Shown here: piece by piece, positions 42,260 through 49,552 of the stretch
Position numbering within the stretch: position 1 is the first letter of the stretch
Layout of the letters: the number at the start of each line of letters is the position of its first letter
Assembly: GCF_014195505.1 (NCBI RefSeq)
Contig: NZ_JACIBV010000001.1
Coordinates: 7,688,001-7,752,000 of the forward strand
Direction of reading: 5' to 3'
Origin: Nonomuraea dietziae
GTDB taxonomy: Bacteria > Actinomycetota > Actinomycetes > Streptosporangiales > Streptosporangiaceae
DNA length: 64,000 nt
Notes under the pieces: model-generated
The model's database searches: none
What the model saw: only the letters and a program-made list of their open reading frames with translations
Told to the model about the DNA's origin: nothing
Program-made: the position numbers and the translations under genes

Positions 42260-42277
42260 AGAGAACCAACGTTCTCT
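42260..42277. promoter_or_regulatory. TetR-type operator, copy 1
   Basis: AGAGAAC-CAAC-GTTCTCT inverted repeat in the TetR/hydrolase divergent promoter. Confidence 0.75.
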
Positions 42278-42293
42278 ACTGTAGGGCACATGA

Positions 42294-42315
42294 GCGGAGA
42301 ACGACCGTTCTCCGC
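42294..42315. promoter_or_regulatory. TetR-type operator, copy 2
   Basis: GCGGAGAAC-GACC-GTTCTCCGC, same GAGAAC-N4-GTTCTC core as copy 1, centres 36 bp apart, just upstream of the hydrolase start. Confidence 0.75.
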
Positions 42316-42333
42316 CGTACGAGGGAGATTGTC

Positions 42334-43176
42334 ATGGGCCACATCACGGTCGGAACGGAAAACAGCACCGACATCGAGCTGTACTACGAGGATCAGGGCG
42401 CAGGTCAGCCGGTCGTCCTCATCCACGGCTACCCCCTGAACGGGCACAGCTGGGAGCGCCAGACCCGCGAACTGCTCGCCGCGGGCCACAGGGTCATCAC
42501 CTACGACCGCCGCGGCTTCGGCCAGTCCAGCAAGGTCGGCAGCGGCTACGACTACGACACCTTCGCCGCCGACCTGCACACGCTGCTGGAGACGCTGGAC
42601 CTACGGGACGTCATCCTCGTCGGGTTCTCGATGGGCACCGGCGAGCTGGCCCGCTATGTCAAGAACCACGGCCACGAGCGCGTCGCCAAGCTGGCGTTCC
42701 TCGCCTCGCTTGAGCCGTTCCTGGTGGCCGCGGACGACAACCCCACCGGAGTGCCGCAGTCGGTGTTCGACGGCATCGCCGCCACCGCGCAGGCCGACCG
42801 CTATGCCTGGTTCACCCAGTTCTACAAGGACTTCTACAACCTGGACGAGAACCTCGGCACCAGGATCAGCCAGGAGGTCGTCACCGCCAACTGGAACACC
42901 GCCACCACCTCCGCCCCGGTGGCCGCCTACGCGGTCGTGTCCGCCTGGATCGAGGACTTCCGCGAGGACGTCGCAGCCGTGCGCGCGGCCGGCAAGCCGT
43001 CGCTGATCCTGCACGGGACCAAGGACAACATCCTGCCGATCGACTCCACGGGACGCCCGTTCCACAAGGCATTCCCTGAGGCGGACTACGTCGAGGTCGA
43101 GGGCGCGCCGCACGGCCTGCTATGGACGCACGCCGCCGAGGTCAATGAGGCTCTGCTGGCCTTCGTCGGCAAGTGA
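42334..43176 (+). CDS. Alpha/beta hydrolase, non-haem chloroperoxidase/esterase type
   Basis: 280 aa. Oxyanion HGYPLNGHSWERQ, YDRRGFGQSS, nucleophile Ser in VGFSMGTGELARY, acid in LHGTKDNILPID and catalytic His in GAPHGLLWTH. These marks fit cofactor-free haloperoxidase-like hydrolases; the physiological reaction is probably ester or lactone hydrolysis. Controlled by the divergent TetR gene. A transposase remnant follows, so this pair may have arrived by transfer. Confidence 0.9.
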   Translation: MGHITVGTENSTDIELYYEDQGAGQPVVLIHGYPLNGHSWERQTRELLAAGHRVITYDRRGFGQSSKVGSGYDYDTFAADLHTLLETLDLRDVILVGFSMGTGELARYVKNHGHERVAKLAFLASLEPFLVAADDNPTGVPQSVFDGIAATAQADRYAWFTQFYKDFYNLDENLGTRISQEVVTANWNTATTSAPVAAYAVVSAWIEDFREDVAAVRAAGKPSLILHGTKDNILPIDSTGRPFHKAFPEADYVEVEGAPHGLLWTHAAEVNEALLAFVGK

Positions 43177-43258
43177 CCGAACGGGCCGGCGCCCTCGTCG
43201 AGCAGAGGCCGTCGGCCCCTCGCCACGGGACGGCATGCAGGACAGGCCGGTCTGATCG

Positions 43259-43608
43259 TCAGGCCATGAGGTCGTCCGGCGCCAGAACTCGGCTCCCGTG
43301 CTGTTTCGTCTTCTGTATCTGCTGGTGGGCCGGGTGTTCGTCCAGCAGGATGCGGTAGAGCATGGCCAACACCCGGGCGGCGCTCCATTCGGTGAAGCGG
43401 CGGTTCACTGTCTGCCAGGAGGCGCCGAAGACCGGTAGTGGCAGTTGCCGCCAGGCGCAGCCGGAAGTGGCCACATACACGATCGCCGCCAGGATCGCCC
43501 GATCGTCGACCCGCCGCCACCTTGCGGCCGGGTCGGCGCGGGCGGAACCGCGCGCTGAAACAACTCCCGCAACTCATCGGGCATCAGCCGTCGACGGAAC
43601 GCATACAC
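43259..43608 (-). pseudogene. IS5-family transposase remnant
   Basis: Two frames together give the start of an IS5-type transposase: MPDELRELFQRAVPPAP up to RPQGGG, then after a frameshift RRVDDRAILAAIVYVATSG and CAWRQLPLPVFGASWQTV. The protein ends soon after RRFTEWSAAR with an unrelated tail, so the catalytic DDE part is missing. Frameshifted and truncated; no intact terminal repeats were found. Confidence 0.82.
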
Positions 43609-43742
43609 ACGCGATCTAACGGCTGATCCCCAAATGAGTCGTCACGGTCTTAGGACGCCCTCCAAGGTCGACGTGCCCCGAACTGTCCCCACGCCCCTAT
43701 GACGGCCTGCAGGGTCCACCCGCCCGAGATGTCCGCCCGCTC

Positions 43743-44003
43743 CCGGAGATCTGCAGGCCCTCAGAGGTCCGCATGCCCCGAGATGTCCGTCCTTCCTCAG
43801 AGCTGCGTACGCCCCGAGATGTCTGCAGGCCCTCAGAGGTCCGCATGCCCCGAGATGTCCGTCCTTCCTCAGAGCTGCGTACGCCCCGAGATGTCTGCAG
43901 GCCCTCAGAGGTCCGCATGCCCCGAGATGTCCGTCCTTCCTCAGAGCTGCGTACGCCCCGAGATATCCGTAGACGCTCAGAGGTCCGCATGCCCCGCGAT
44001 GTC
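43743..44003. repeat. 72-bp tandem repeat, about 3.5 units
   Basis: CTGCAGGCCCTCAGAGGTCC recurs at 43751, 43823 and 43895, exactly 72 bp apart, with a diverged partial copy to about 44003. Each unit holds two related sub-blocks containing CCCCGAGATGTC. There are no unique spacers, so it is not CRISPR. It lies between the IS5 remnant and the GntR gene; no gene is supported here. Confidence 0.88.
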
Positions 44004-44038
44004 GACCGCCTCGCGGGCGGATGCCCTCAACGTGGGGT

Positions 44039-44773
44039 TCAGCTCCCCGGCGCCGTCCGCATGCGGCGTCGCCGTATCGGCTGGGGCGCCGGCTCCTCCG
44101 GCTGGTTCTTCCGCTGCTCCAGGTACGACAACCTCGTGTGCTCGGTGTGCTCGCGCATGATCTGCGCCGCCATCTCCTCGTTGCCGTCGGCGATGGCGTC
44201 GATCAGATCCTCGTGCTCCTGCCACGACGTGAGACCCCGCTGCCTGGCCACCGGCGTGTGATACCACCGCACCCTGCGCGCCACCTGGGCCGCCAGCTCC
44301 GCCAGCACCTTGTTGCCCGACAGCGCCGTGATCAACGCGTGCAGCTCGGAGTTGGCCGTGACCGCGGTGTCCGTGTCCTCCGAGTGCGCCGCCGAGGCCC
44401 CGCGCGCGCACAGCCTCCGCAGCGCCGCCACCCCGTCCTCATCCGCGTGCCGCGCGGCCAGCCGCGCGGACTCCGTCTCCAGCAGCGCTCGTACGGCAAG
44501 CAGCTGGTCGGCCTCCTCGACACTGGGCGAATGCACGAAAGCGCCCTGCCCGGGATGCAGGTCCACCCACCCCTCGCCGCTGAGAAGCTGCAACGCCTCA
44601 CGCACGGGCTGCCGTGACACCCCGAGCAACTCGGCCAGCTCGTTCTCCACCAGGTGCTGGCCAGGCCGAAGCTGCCCGGACACGATGAGCTCAAGCAGAG
44701 CCTCGAACACACTCTCCCTGAGCGGAACCGGACGCGGAATCTTGGCCGCCGCCCCCGAATCAGACTGCAACAT
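44039..44773 (-). CDS. GntR-family regulator, FCD subfamily; candidate master regulator of the oxalate island
   Basis: 244 aa. Winged HTH: SVFEALLELIVSGQLRPGQH and LLGVSRQPVREALQLLSGEG. The FCD effector domain follows, with conserved His/Asp positions in NSELHALITALSGN, SWQEHEDLIDAIADG and MREHTEHTRL that usually bind a metal and a small carboxylate. FCD proteins often sense organic acids and bind TNGTATACNA-like palindromes, as found before the island operons. It lies next to the MFS/sucCD divergent promoter. Regulation by oxalate, oxalyl-CoA or glyoxylate is inferred. Confidence 0.88.
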   Translation of the reverse strand: MLQSDSGAAAKIPRPVPLRESVFEALLELIVSGQLRPGQHLVENELAELLGVSRQPVREALQLLSGEGWVDLHPGQGAFVHSPSVEEADQLLAVRALLETESARLAARHADEDGVAALRRLCARGASAAHSEDTDTAVTANSELHALITALSGNKVLAELAAQVARRVRWYHTPVARQRGLTSWQEHEDLIDAIADGNEEMAAQIMREHTEHTRLSYLEQRKNQPEEPAPQPIRRRRMRTAPGS

Positions 44774-44805
44774 ATCCGCACCTCAAACTGTTTGTGGTCG
44801 ACTGC

Positions 44806-44818
44806 CTACAGCATACAG
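44806..44818. promoter_or_regulatory. Weak operator-like sequence upstream of the GntR gene
   Basis: CTACAGCATACAG resembles the regulon half-sites but is not a good palindrome. It lies about 33 nt upstream of the GntR start and may allow weak autoregulation. Confidence 0.4.
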
Positions 44819-44921
44819 TTCCTATGATCCCACCGTCGGGTGACCCCCATCACAGCCCCGGCTCAAGCTCAGAGCCTCCACTCCGCGTCAACACTTCACC
44901 GTGTGTTTGCCTCTCGTGGCA

Positions 44922-45048
44922 GGTCACACGGGTCGGGAGGGTTTGCCCAAGCCCGCGACCTTGGTCAAACGGCTCATGGAGGGGCTGCCCGGACCCGCGA
45001 CTCCGTCACACGGGGATCGTGGAGGGTCTGCCTGGCACCCGCAATCCC
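44922..45048. repeat. Three imperfect copies of about 41 bp
   Basis: Units begin with GTCACACGGG / GTCAAACGGC / GTCACACGGG and share GGAGGG and CCCGC. The third copy contains the MFS stop codon, so the array bridges the gene end and the gap to the GntR promoter. Confidence 0.6.
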
Positions 45049-47123
45049 AGGCTCGCCGCAGCCGCCGCGAACGCCGCGCATCCCGCCACGAGGCCGATCC
45101 CACCCAGCCCTGCCCCGCCGGGCAGCCCGGCGTCAGCCAGCAGTCGAATACCAGCCGATGAGGCGGCCACTCCAGTCCCGCCTGGCGGTTGGCCTTCGGC
45201 GACCGTCCGATCCTGGCTCAGCGGTTGACTCTCAGCGGCCACCCCGGCCCCGCTTGGCGGTTGACCTTCGGCGACCGTCCGACCCTGGCTCAGCGGTTGA
45301 CCTTCGGCGACCGTCCGATCCTGGCTCAGCGGTTGACTCTCAGCGGCCACCCCGGCCCCGCTTGGCGGTTGACCTTCGGCGACCGTCCGATCCTGGCTCA
45401 GCGGTTGACCTTCGGCGACCGTCCGATCCTGGCTCAGCGGTTGACCTTCAGCGGCCACCTCAGCCCCACTCATGGGGCCGCCTTCATCCACCACCCTCGC
45501 TCCGCTCCGCGAGTCACCACCGAGCCCCCCGGCCAGCACGGCGGATCCCGCCAGCAGTACGCCGGCCAAGGCGACCCCCACGATGCCCGCCACCGCCTTG
45601 GCGCTGTAGACCACGCCGTGGATCTCGGTGACTCGCTCCTCCCCGAAGTACTCCCGCACAAGGGCGGCCACCAGCGGATAGAACCCGCCACCACCCAACC
45701 CCGCCACCATCGCGCCCACCGTGATCGCACCGCTCGCCAGCACCACCTGGCCGACTCCGAGCACCGCGAGCACCAGCGCGAGGGTCCGCCGTCGCCCCAG
45801 CAGCTCGGAGACCCTCATCGCCCCCGCCCGTCCCGCTCCGTTCAGCGCGATCAGCAGGGCGAGCGCCACCCACGACCCCATCGCCGCCACCACCACGACG
45901 TTGAAGATCGAGATCGCCCCCGCGCAGAGGAGGATCCCCGCCAGGACGGCGAGCGCAGGAGTCCTCAGCGCCTGTCCTGGCGTGAACTCGCGTACCGCTG
46001 GAGGCGTCCTCCGCAGGTGCCTGGCGTCCAGGGCGAAGTGCCGGGGGTCGATCGTGTCGGGCCACCACCGCGGCGGTGCCAGCCGTACGAACCTGGCCGC
46101 CAGCCCGATCGCCACCACGGCCACCACCGCACACACCGCGAACGCGACCCCCAGAGCGCCTGAGCCCCCGTCGCCGAGTCCAGCCGTCAGCGCACCCAGG
46201 CCTCCATCGCCGGCTCCGGGCGTCAGCGCTCCCGCGCCTTCGTCACCGATTCCAGTTGCCGGCGCACCCAGGCCTCCATCGCCGGCTCCGGGCGTCAGCG
46301 CCCCCGCGCCTCCGTCGCCGGCTCCGACCGTCATGCCCGCGACTATCGCGACGGGAAGCGCCCCGTATCCGAACGCCCCCGTCACATAGCCCACCCTGGC
46401 CGCGGACCTCTCCGGATACCAGCCCGCCACCAGCCGACTGCACACCCCATACACCAGACCGCCGCCGACCCCGCCGAGCAGCGAGAACCCGATCAGCAGC
46501 GCCCAGAGCTCCCCGCTGATCGCCACGGTGAGCAACCCGATCCCGCTCAGACCAGCTCCCGCCCCCAGCACCCGGCCCACCTGCGGCCCACGACCCGGGC
46601 CCGCAGAACCTACCCGTCCCCGACCCCAGTCCCGAGCGTCACGGCCGCGGGTCTCGCGACGCCGGTCCGCGCGAGTCCGGTCTCCATGGCGATGAAGGTC
46701 TTCATGGCTTGGGTTCTCGGTGGCTCGGCTCTCGCGGTTCCGATCCTCGCGACGCCAATCCGTCGCCCCCGCTTTCTGGGTGCCGATGCTCGTGGGGTCG
46801 GTCCCCAGATCATCTCGCGGGGAGGTGCCTGTCGGGCTGGGCGGCGTCAGGCCGCCTGAGGGACGGGGGCCGGGCAGGCGGGTGCTCAGGAGGAAAGCCG
46901 TGACCGCCTGGCAGACGATCCATGCGGCCAGCGGCAGCAGGACGGTGGCCAGGGAGCGGCCCTCGGCGAGGAAGGCCGGTACGGCGGCGGCGTAGCCGTA
47001 CTGCAGGGGAGCGATGGCGATCATCGAGGCCCAGGCCAGCGCGAACATCCTGCGGCGGTCGGAGGGCGGCGCGGTGACGAGGTAGGCGCGACCGCGCCAG
47101 TCTCTGACCAACGTATTTTCCAT
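45006..47123 (-). CDS. MFS transporter, possible oxalate/formate antiporter type, with three repeat-rich loop inserts
   Basis: 705 aa, against about 430 for a normal MFS protein. The transmembrane parts are clear (FALAWASMIAIAPLQYGYAA, ISGELWALLIGFSLLGGVGG, VGYVTGAFGYGALPVAIVAG, GSWVALALLIALNGAGRAGAM). Extra residues sit in loops: a charged insert after helix 2, a 12-residue Gly/Asp repeat (GDGGLGALTAGL type) mid-protein, and 12-residue repeats (VAEGQPLSQDRT type) near the end. The OFA/OxlT-like role is inferred from the cluster. The ATG at 47123 lies inside an operator with no ribosome site before it; a start at 47111 (TTG) or 47048 (ATG) is possible. Confidence 0.8.
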   Translation of the reverse strand: MENTLVRDWRGRAYLVTAPPSDRRRMFALAWASMIAIAPLQYGYAAAVPAFLAEGRSLATVLLPLAAWIVCQAVTAFLLSTRLPGPRPSGGLTPPSPTGTSPRDDLGTDPTSIGTQKAGATDWRREDRNRESRATENPSHEDLHRHGDRTRADRRRETRGRDARDWGRGRVGSAGPGRGPQVGRVLGAGAGLSGIGLLTVAISGELWALLIGFSLLGGVGGGLVYGVCSRLVAGWYPERSAARVGYVTGAFGYGALPVAIVAGMTVGAGDGGAGALTPGAGDGGLGAPATGIGDEGAGALTPGAGDGGLGALTAGLGDGGSGALGVAFAVCAVVAVVAIGLAARFVRLAPPRWWPDTIDPRHFALDARHLRRTPPAVREFTPGQALRTPALAVLAGILLCAGAISIFNVVVVAAMGSWVALALLIALNGAGRAGAMRVSELLGRRRTLALVLAVLGVGQVVLASGAITVGAMVAGLGGGGFYPLVAALVREYFGEERVTEIHGVVYSAKAVAGIVGVALAGVLLAGSAVLAGGLGGDSRSGARVVDEGGPMSGAEVAAEGQPLSQDRTVAEGQPLSQDRTVAEGQPPSGAGVAAESQPLSQDRTVAEGQPLSQGRTVAEGQPPSGAGVAAESQPLSQDRTVAEGQPPGGTGVAASSAGIRLLADAGLPGGAGLGGIGLVAGCAAFAAAAASLGLRVPGRPSTIPV
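45190..45470. repeat. 36-bp in-frame tandem repeat in the MFS gene (C-terminal loop)
   Basis: About eight units coding VAEGQPLSQDRT and variants (VAAESQPLSQDRT, VAEGQPPSGAG). The frame is kept throughout. Confidence 0.85.
46140..46320. repeat. 36-bp in-frame tandem repeat in the MFS gene (central loop)
   Basis: Five units coding 12-residue blocks beginning GDGG or GDEG, such as GDGGLGALTAGL. Different in sequence from the C-terminal array of the same gene. Confidence 0.8.
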
Positions 47124-47134
47124 ACTGTATGGAA
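47118..47134. promoter_or_regulatory. Regulon operator, 17-bp perfect palindrome (MFS side)
   Basis: TTCCATACTGTATGGAA, symmetric around T47126. It includes the predicted MFS start codon. Best single representative of the ATAC-N-GTAT site. Confidence 0.82.
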
Positions 47135-47176
47135 TATCCGGGAGACAGTGTTCTGTCGAGACCTGGACGAGACATA

Positions 47177-47193
47177 TTCCATACGGTATACCG
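47177..47193. promoter_or_regulatory. Regulon operator upstream of sucC
   Basis: TTCCATACGGTATACCG; its reverse complement matches the panE-like and oxc-like sites. Ends about 27 nt before the sucC ATG. With 47118-47134 it gives the two divergent promoters one site each. Confidence 0.8.
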
Positions 47194-47220
47194 TCTACAA
47201 GAACCGCATAGGGAGTCTCG

Positions 47221-48376
47221 ATGGACCTGTACGAGTACCAGGCAAAGGAGCTCTTCAACCGGCACGGTGTCCCCGTACCGCGCGGCGGGGTGGCGGCCAC
47301 CCCTGACGAGGCGCGGACGATCGCGGCGGAGCTTGGCACCCCGGTTGTCATCAAGGCCCAGGTCAAGACCGGCGGCAGGGGCAAGGCGGGAGGCGTGAGA
47401 CCCGCGCCGGGCCCGGCCGCGGCGCACGAGGAGGCGGCCCGCATCCTCGGCATGGACATCAAGGGGCACATCGCGCACACCGTCCTCGTCGAGGAGGCGA
47501 CGGTGGCCTTCGAGGAGTACTACGCGGCCTTCCTCGTCGACAGGGCGAACGGCTGTTTCCTCGCCATGGTGTCCACAGAGGGTGGCATGGAGATCGAGGA
47601 AGTGGCCGCGACCAGGCCCGAGGCGTTGCTCAAGGTGGCGATCGATCCGCTCGGAGGGGTGGACGGGGCGCAGCTCGCCCGTCGTTCGGGACTGCCCGAG
47701 GCGGCGGGGCCGGTGCTGGAGCGGCTGTGGCGGGTGATGGTCGAGGAGGACGCGCTGCTCGTCGAGGTCAACCCGCTCGCCTGCACCACCGACCAGCGCG
47801 TCGTCGCCCTCGACGGCAAGATCACATTGGACGACAACGCCCTGTTCAGGCACGCGGGCGGGGACGCCTGCCCGGTGACGGAGTGGATCGGCGGAGAGCA
47901 CGAGGGCGAGGGGCTCGAGGCCAGGGCGCGGCGGCGCGGGCTCAACTACGTCAAGCTCGATGGCCAGGTCGGCATCGTCGGTAACGGCGCAGGACTGGTG
48001 ATGAGCACGCTGGACGTCGTCGCCCAGGCGGGCGCGGGGGCCGGCGAACTTCCTCGACATCGGGGGCGGCGCCTCGGCGAAGGTGATGGCCGACGGGCTG
48101 GAGATCATCCTGTCCGACCCCGACGTCCGTTCCGTGCTGGTGAACGTCTTCGGCGGGATCACGACCTGCGACGCGGTGGCGACGGGGGTCGTCTCCGCGC
48201 TCCAACTGCTCGGTGAGCGGGGGGTGACGCGGCCGATCATCGTCCGGCTGGACGGCAACAACGCCGAGATCGGACGGCGGATCCTCAGCGACGCCCGCCA
48301 TCCGGCCGTACGCCAGGTCTCCACGATGGACGGCGCCGCTGAACTGGCCGCGCGCCTGGCCAAGGCGAGCGCGTGA
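47221..48376 (+). pseudogene. sucC: Succinyl-CoA synthetase beta subunit homologue, frameshifted
   Basis: ATP-grasp protein: MDLYEYQAKELFNRHGVPVP, VIKAQVKTGGRGKAGGV, EVNPLACTTDQRVVALDGKI, and after the break ADGLEIILSDPDVRSVLVNV, FGGITTCDAVATG. The frame is lost at the GGGGG run 48036-48040; removing one G restores QAGAGPANFLDIGGG and a product of about 384 aa, the normal SucC length. Otherwise the sequence is well preserved, so a sequencing error is as likely as a real mutation. With sucD it forms an ADP-forming ligase, perhaps for a dicarboxylate such as oxalate rather than TCA-cycle succinate; that is inference. Confidence 0.88.
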
Positions 48377-48499
48377 TGACGGCAGGGCGCCCTCGATGGA
48401 CGGCCTGCCGTGCGGGATACGGGTCCGCAGGCGGAAGCGGACCTCGGGGAGGGGGAGCGAGTCCGGCCCCCAACAGGCAGGCAGGCACCTCCGCTGCGG

Positions 48500-48605
48500 C
48501 GTCGGGTGGTCGGGTGCTGAGAGGGCCGGTGCTGGCATCGGGTGCTGGGGCGAGGACCAGGCCGGCATGCGGTGCTGGGGCGGGGGTTGGGGTGGGGGCG
48601 TGGGC
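48500..48605. repeat. G-rich degenerate repeat in the sucC-sucD gap
   Basis: Several GGTGCTGGGGC-like units within the 282-bp gap, ending in four long G runs (48577-48598: G4, G5, G4, G5 with 1-2 nt loops) that could form a G-quadruplex on the coding strand. No gene is seen in the gap. Confidence 0.6.
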
Positions 48606-48658
48606 TGGGACGCGACTTGTCCCTCGGCGACATGGCGTCGGTTCGTGAAAGCGGGTAG

Positions 48659-49552
48659 ATGATGGCGATCTTTCTGACCAAGGACAGCAGAGTCCTCGTG
48701 CAGGGCATGACCGGCGCGGAGGGCGCGAGGCACACGGCCAGGATGCTGGCGGCGGGCACCGACGTCGTCGCAGGCGTGACCCCAGGCAAGGGCGGCACGT
48801 CGGTGGACTTCGGCGAGCGAAGGGTGCCGGTGTTCGGCACCGTGGCCCAGGCGATGGCCGAGACGGGCGCGGACGTGTCGGTGGTGTTCGTACCGCCACG
48901 CTTCGCCGGAAGCGCGGTGGAGGAGGCGGCCGAGGCCGAGATGCCACTGTGTGTGGTGATCACCGAGGGCGTTCCCGTCCATGACACGTTGCGGTTCCTG
49001 GCGAAGGCGCGTCACACCAGGATCATCGGGCCGAACTGTCCTGGGCTGATCAGTCCGGGGCAGGCGTCGGCGGGGATCGTCCCCGCGGACATCACCGGGC
49101 ACGGGCGCATCGGTCTGGTGTCGAAGTCGGGCACGCTGACCTACCAGCTGATGTACGAGCTGCGAGATCTCGGCTTCTCGACGGCGGTGGGCATCGGCGG
49201 CGACCCCGTGATCGGCACCACGCACATCGACTGCCTGCGGGCGTTCGAGGAGGACCCTGCCACCGACGCGATCGTGATGATCGGAGAGATCGGGGGCGAC
49301 GCGGAGGAGCGGGCGGCGGCGTTCGTCGCGGCCGGCGTGACCAAGCCGGTCGTGGCGTACGTGGCGGGGTTCACCGCTCCCGAAGGCAAGACCATGGGGC
49401 ACGCGGGGGCGATCGTGTCGGGCTCGTCGGGGACGGCGCAGGCGAAGAAGGAGGCGCTGGAGGCCGCGGGCGTCAGGGTCGGCAGGACCCCGTCGGAGAC
49501 CGCTCGCCTCATGAGGTCGGTCCTCACCCGACCGACGAGGGAGGCCTCATGA
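48659..49552 (+). CDS. sucD: Succinyl-CoA synthetase alpha subunit homologue
   Basis: 297 aa. CoA-binding Rossmann domain (SRVLVQGMTGAEGARHT, VAGVTPGKGG) and ligase domain with active-site phospho-His in KTMGHAGAIVSG. PNCPGLISPGQ and SKSGTLTYQLMYEL are typical. ATG 48659 or 48662. The 282-bp gap from sucC is unusual for a pair that is normally adjacent. Overlaps the next gene by 4 nt (ATGA). Confidence 0.93.
   Translation: MMAIFLTKDSRVLVQGMTGAEGARHTARMLAAGTDVVAGVTPGKGGTSVDFGERRVPVFGTVAQAMAETGADVSVVFVPPRFAGSAVEEAAEAEMPLCVVITEGVPVHDTLRFLAKARHTRIIGPNCPGLISPGQASAGIVPADITGHGRIGLVSKSGTLTYQLMYELRDLGFSTAVGIGGDPVIGTTHIDCLRAFEEDPATDAIVMIGEIGGDAEERAAAFVAAGVTKPVVAYVAGFTAPEGKTMGHAGAIVSGSSGTAQAKKEALEAAGVRVGRTPSETARLMRSVLTRPTREAS

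Noticed and set aside
43697..44160. Repeat-coded open frames on both strands and a possible CRISPR-like array
   Set aside because: Units are adjacent with no unique spacers and are 72 bp long; open frames are a by-product of repeats lacking stops.
44840..46519. Long plus-strand open frames opposite the MFS gene
   Set aside because: Shadows of the minus-strand repeats; the minus-strand frame carries clear membrane helices.
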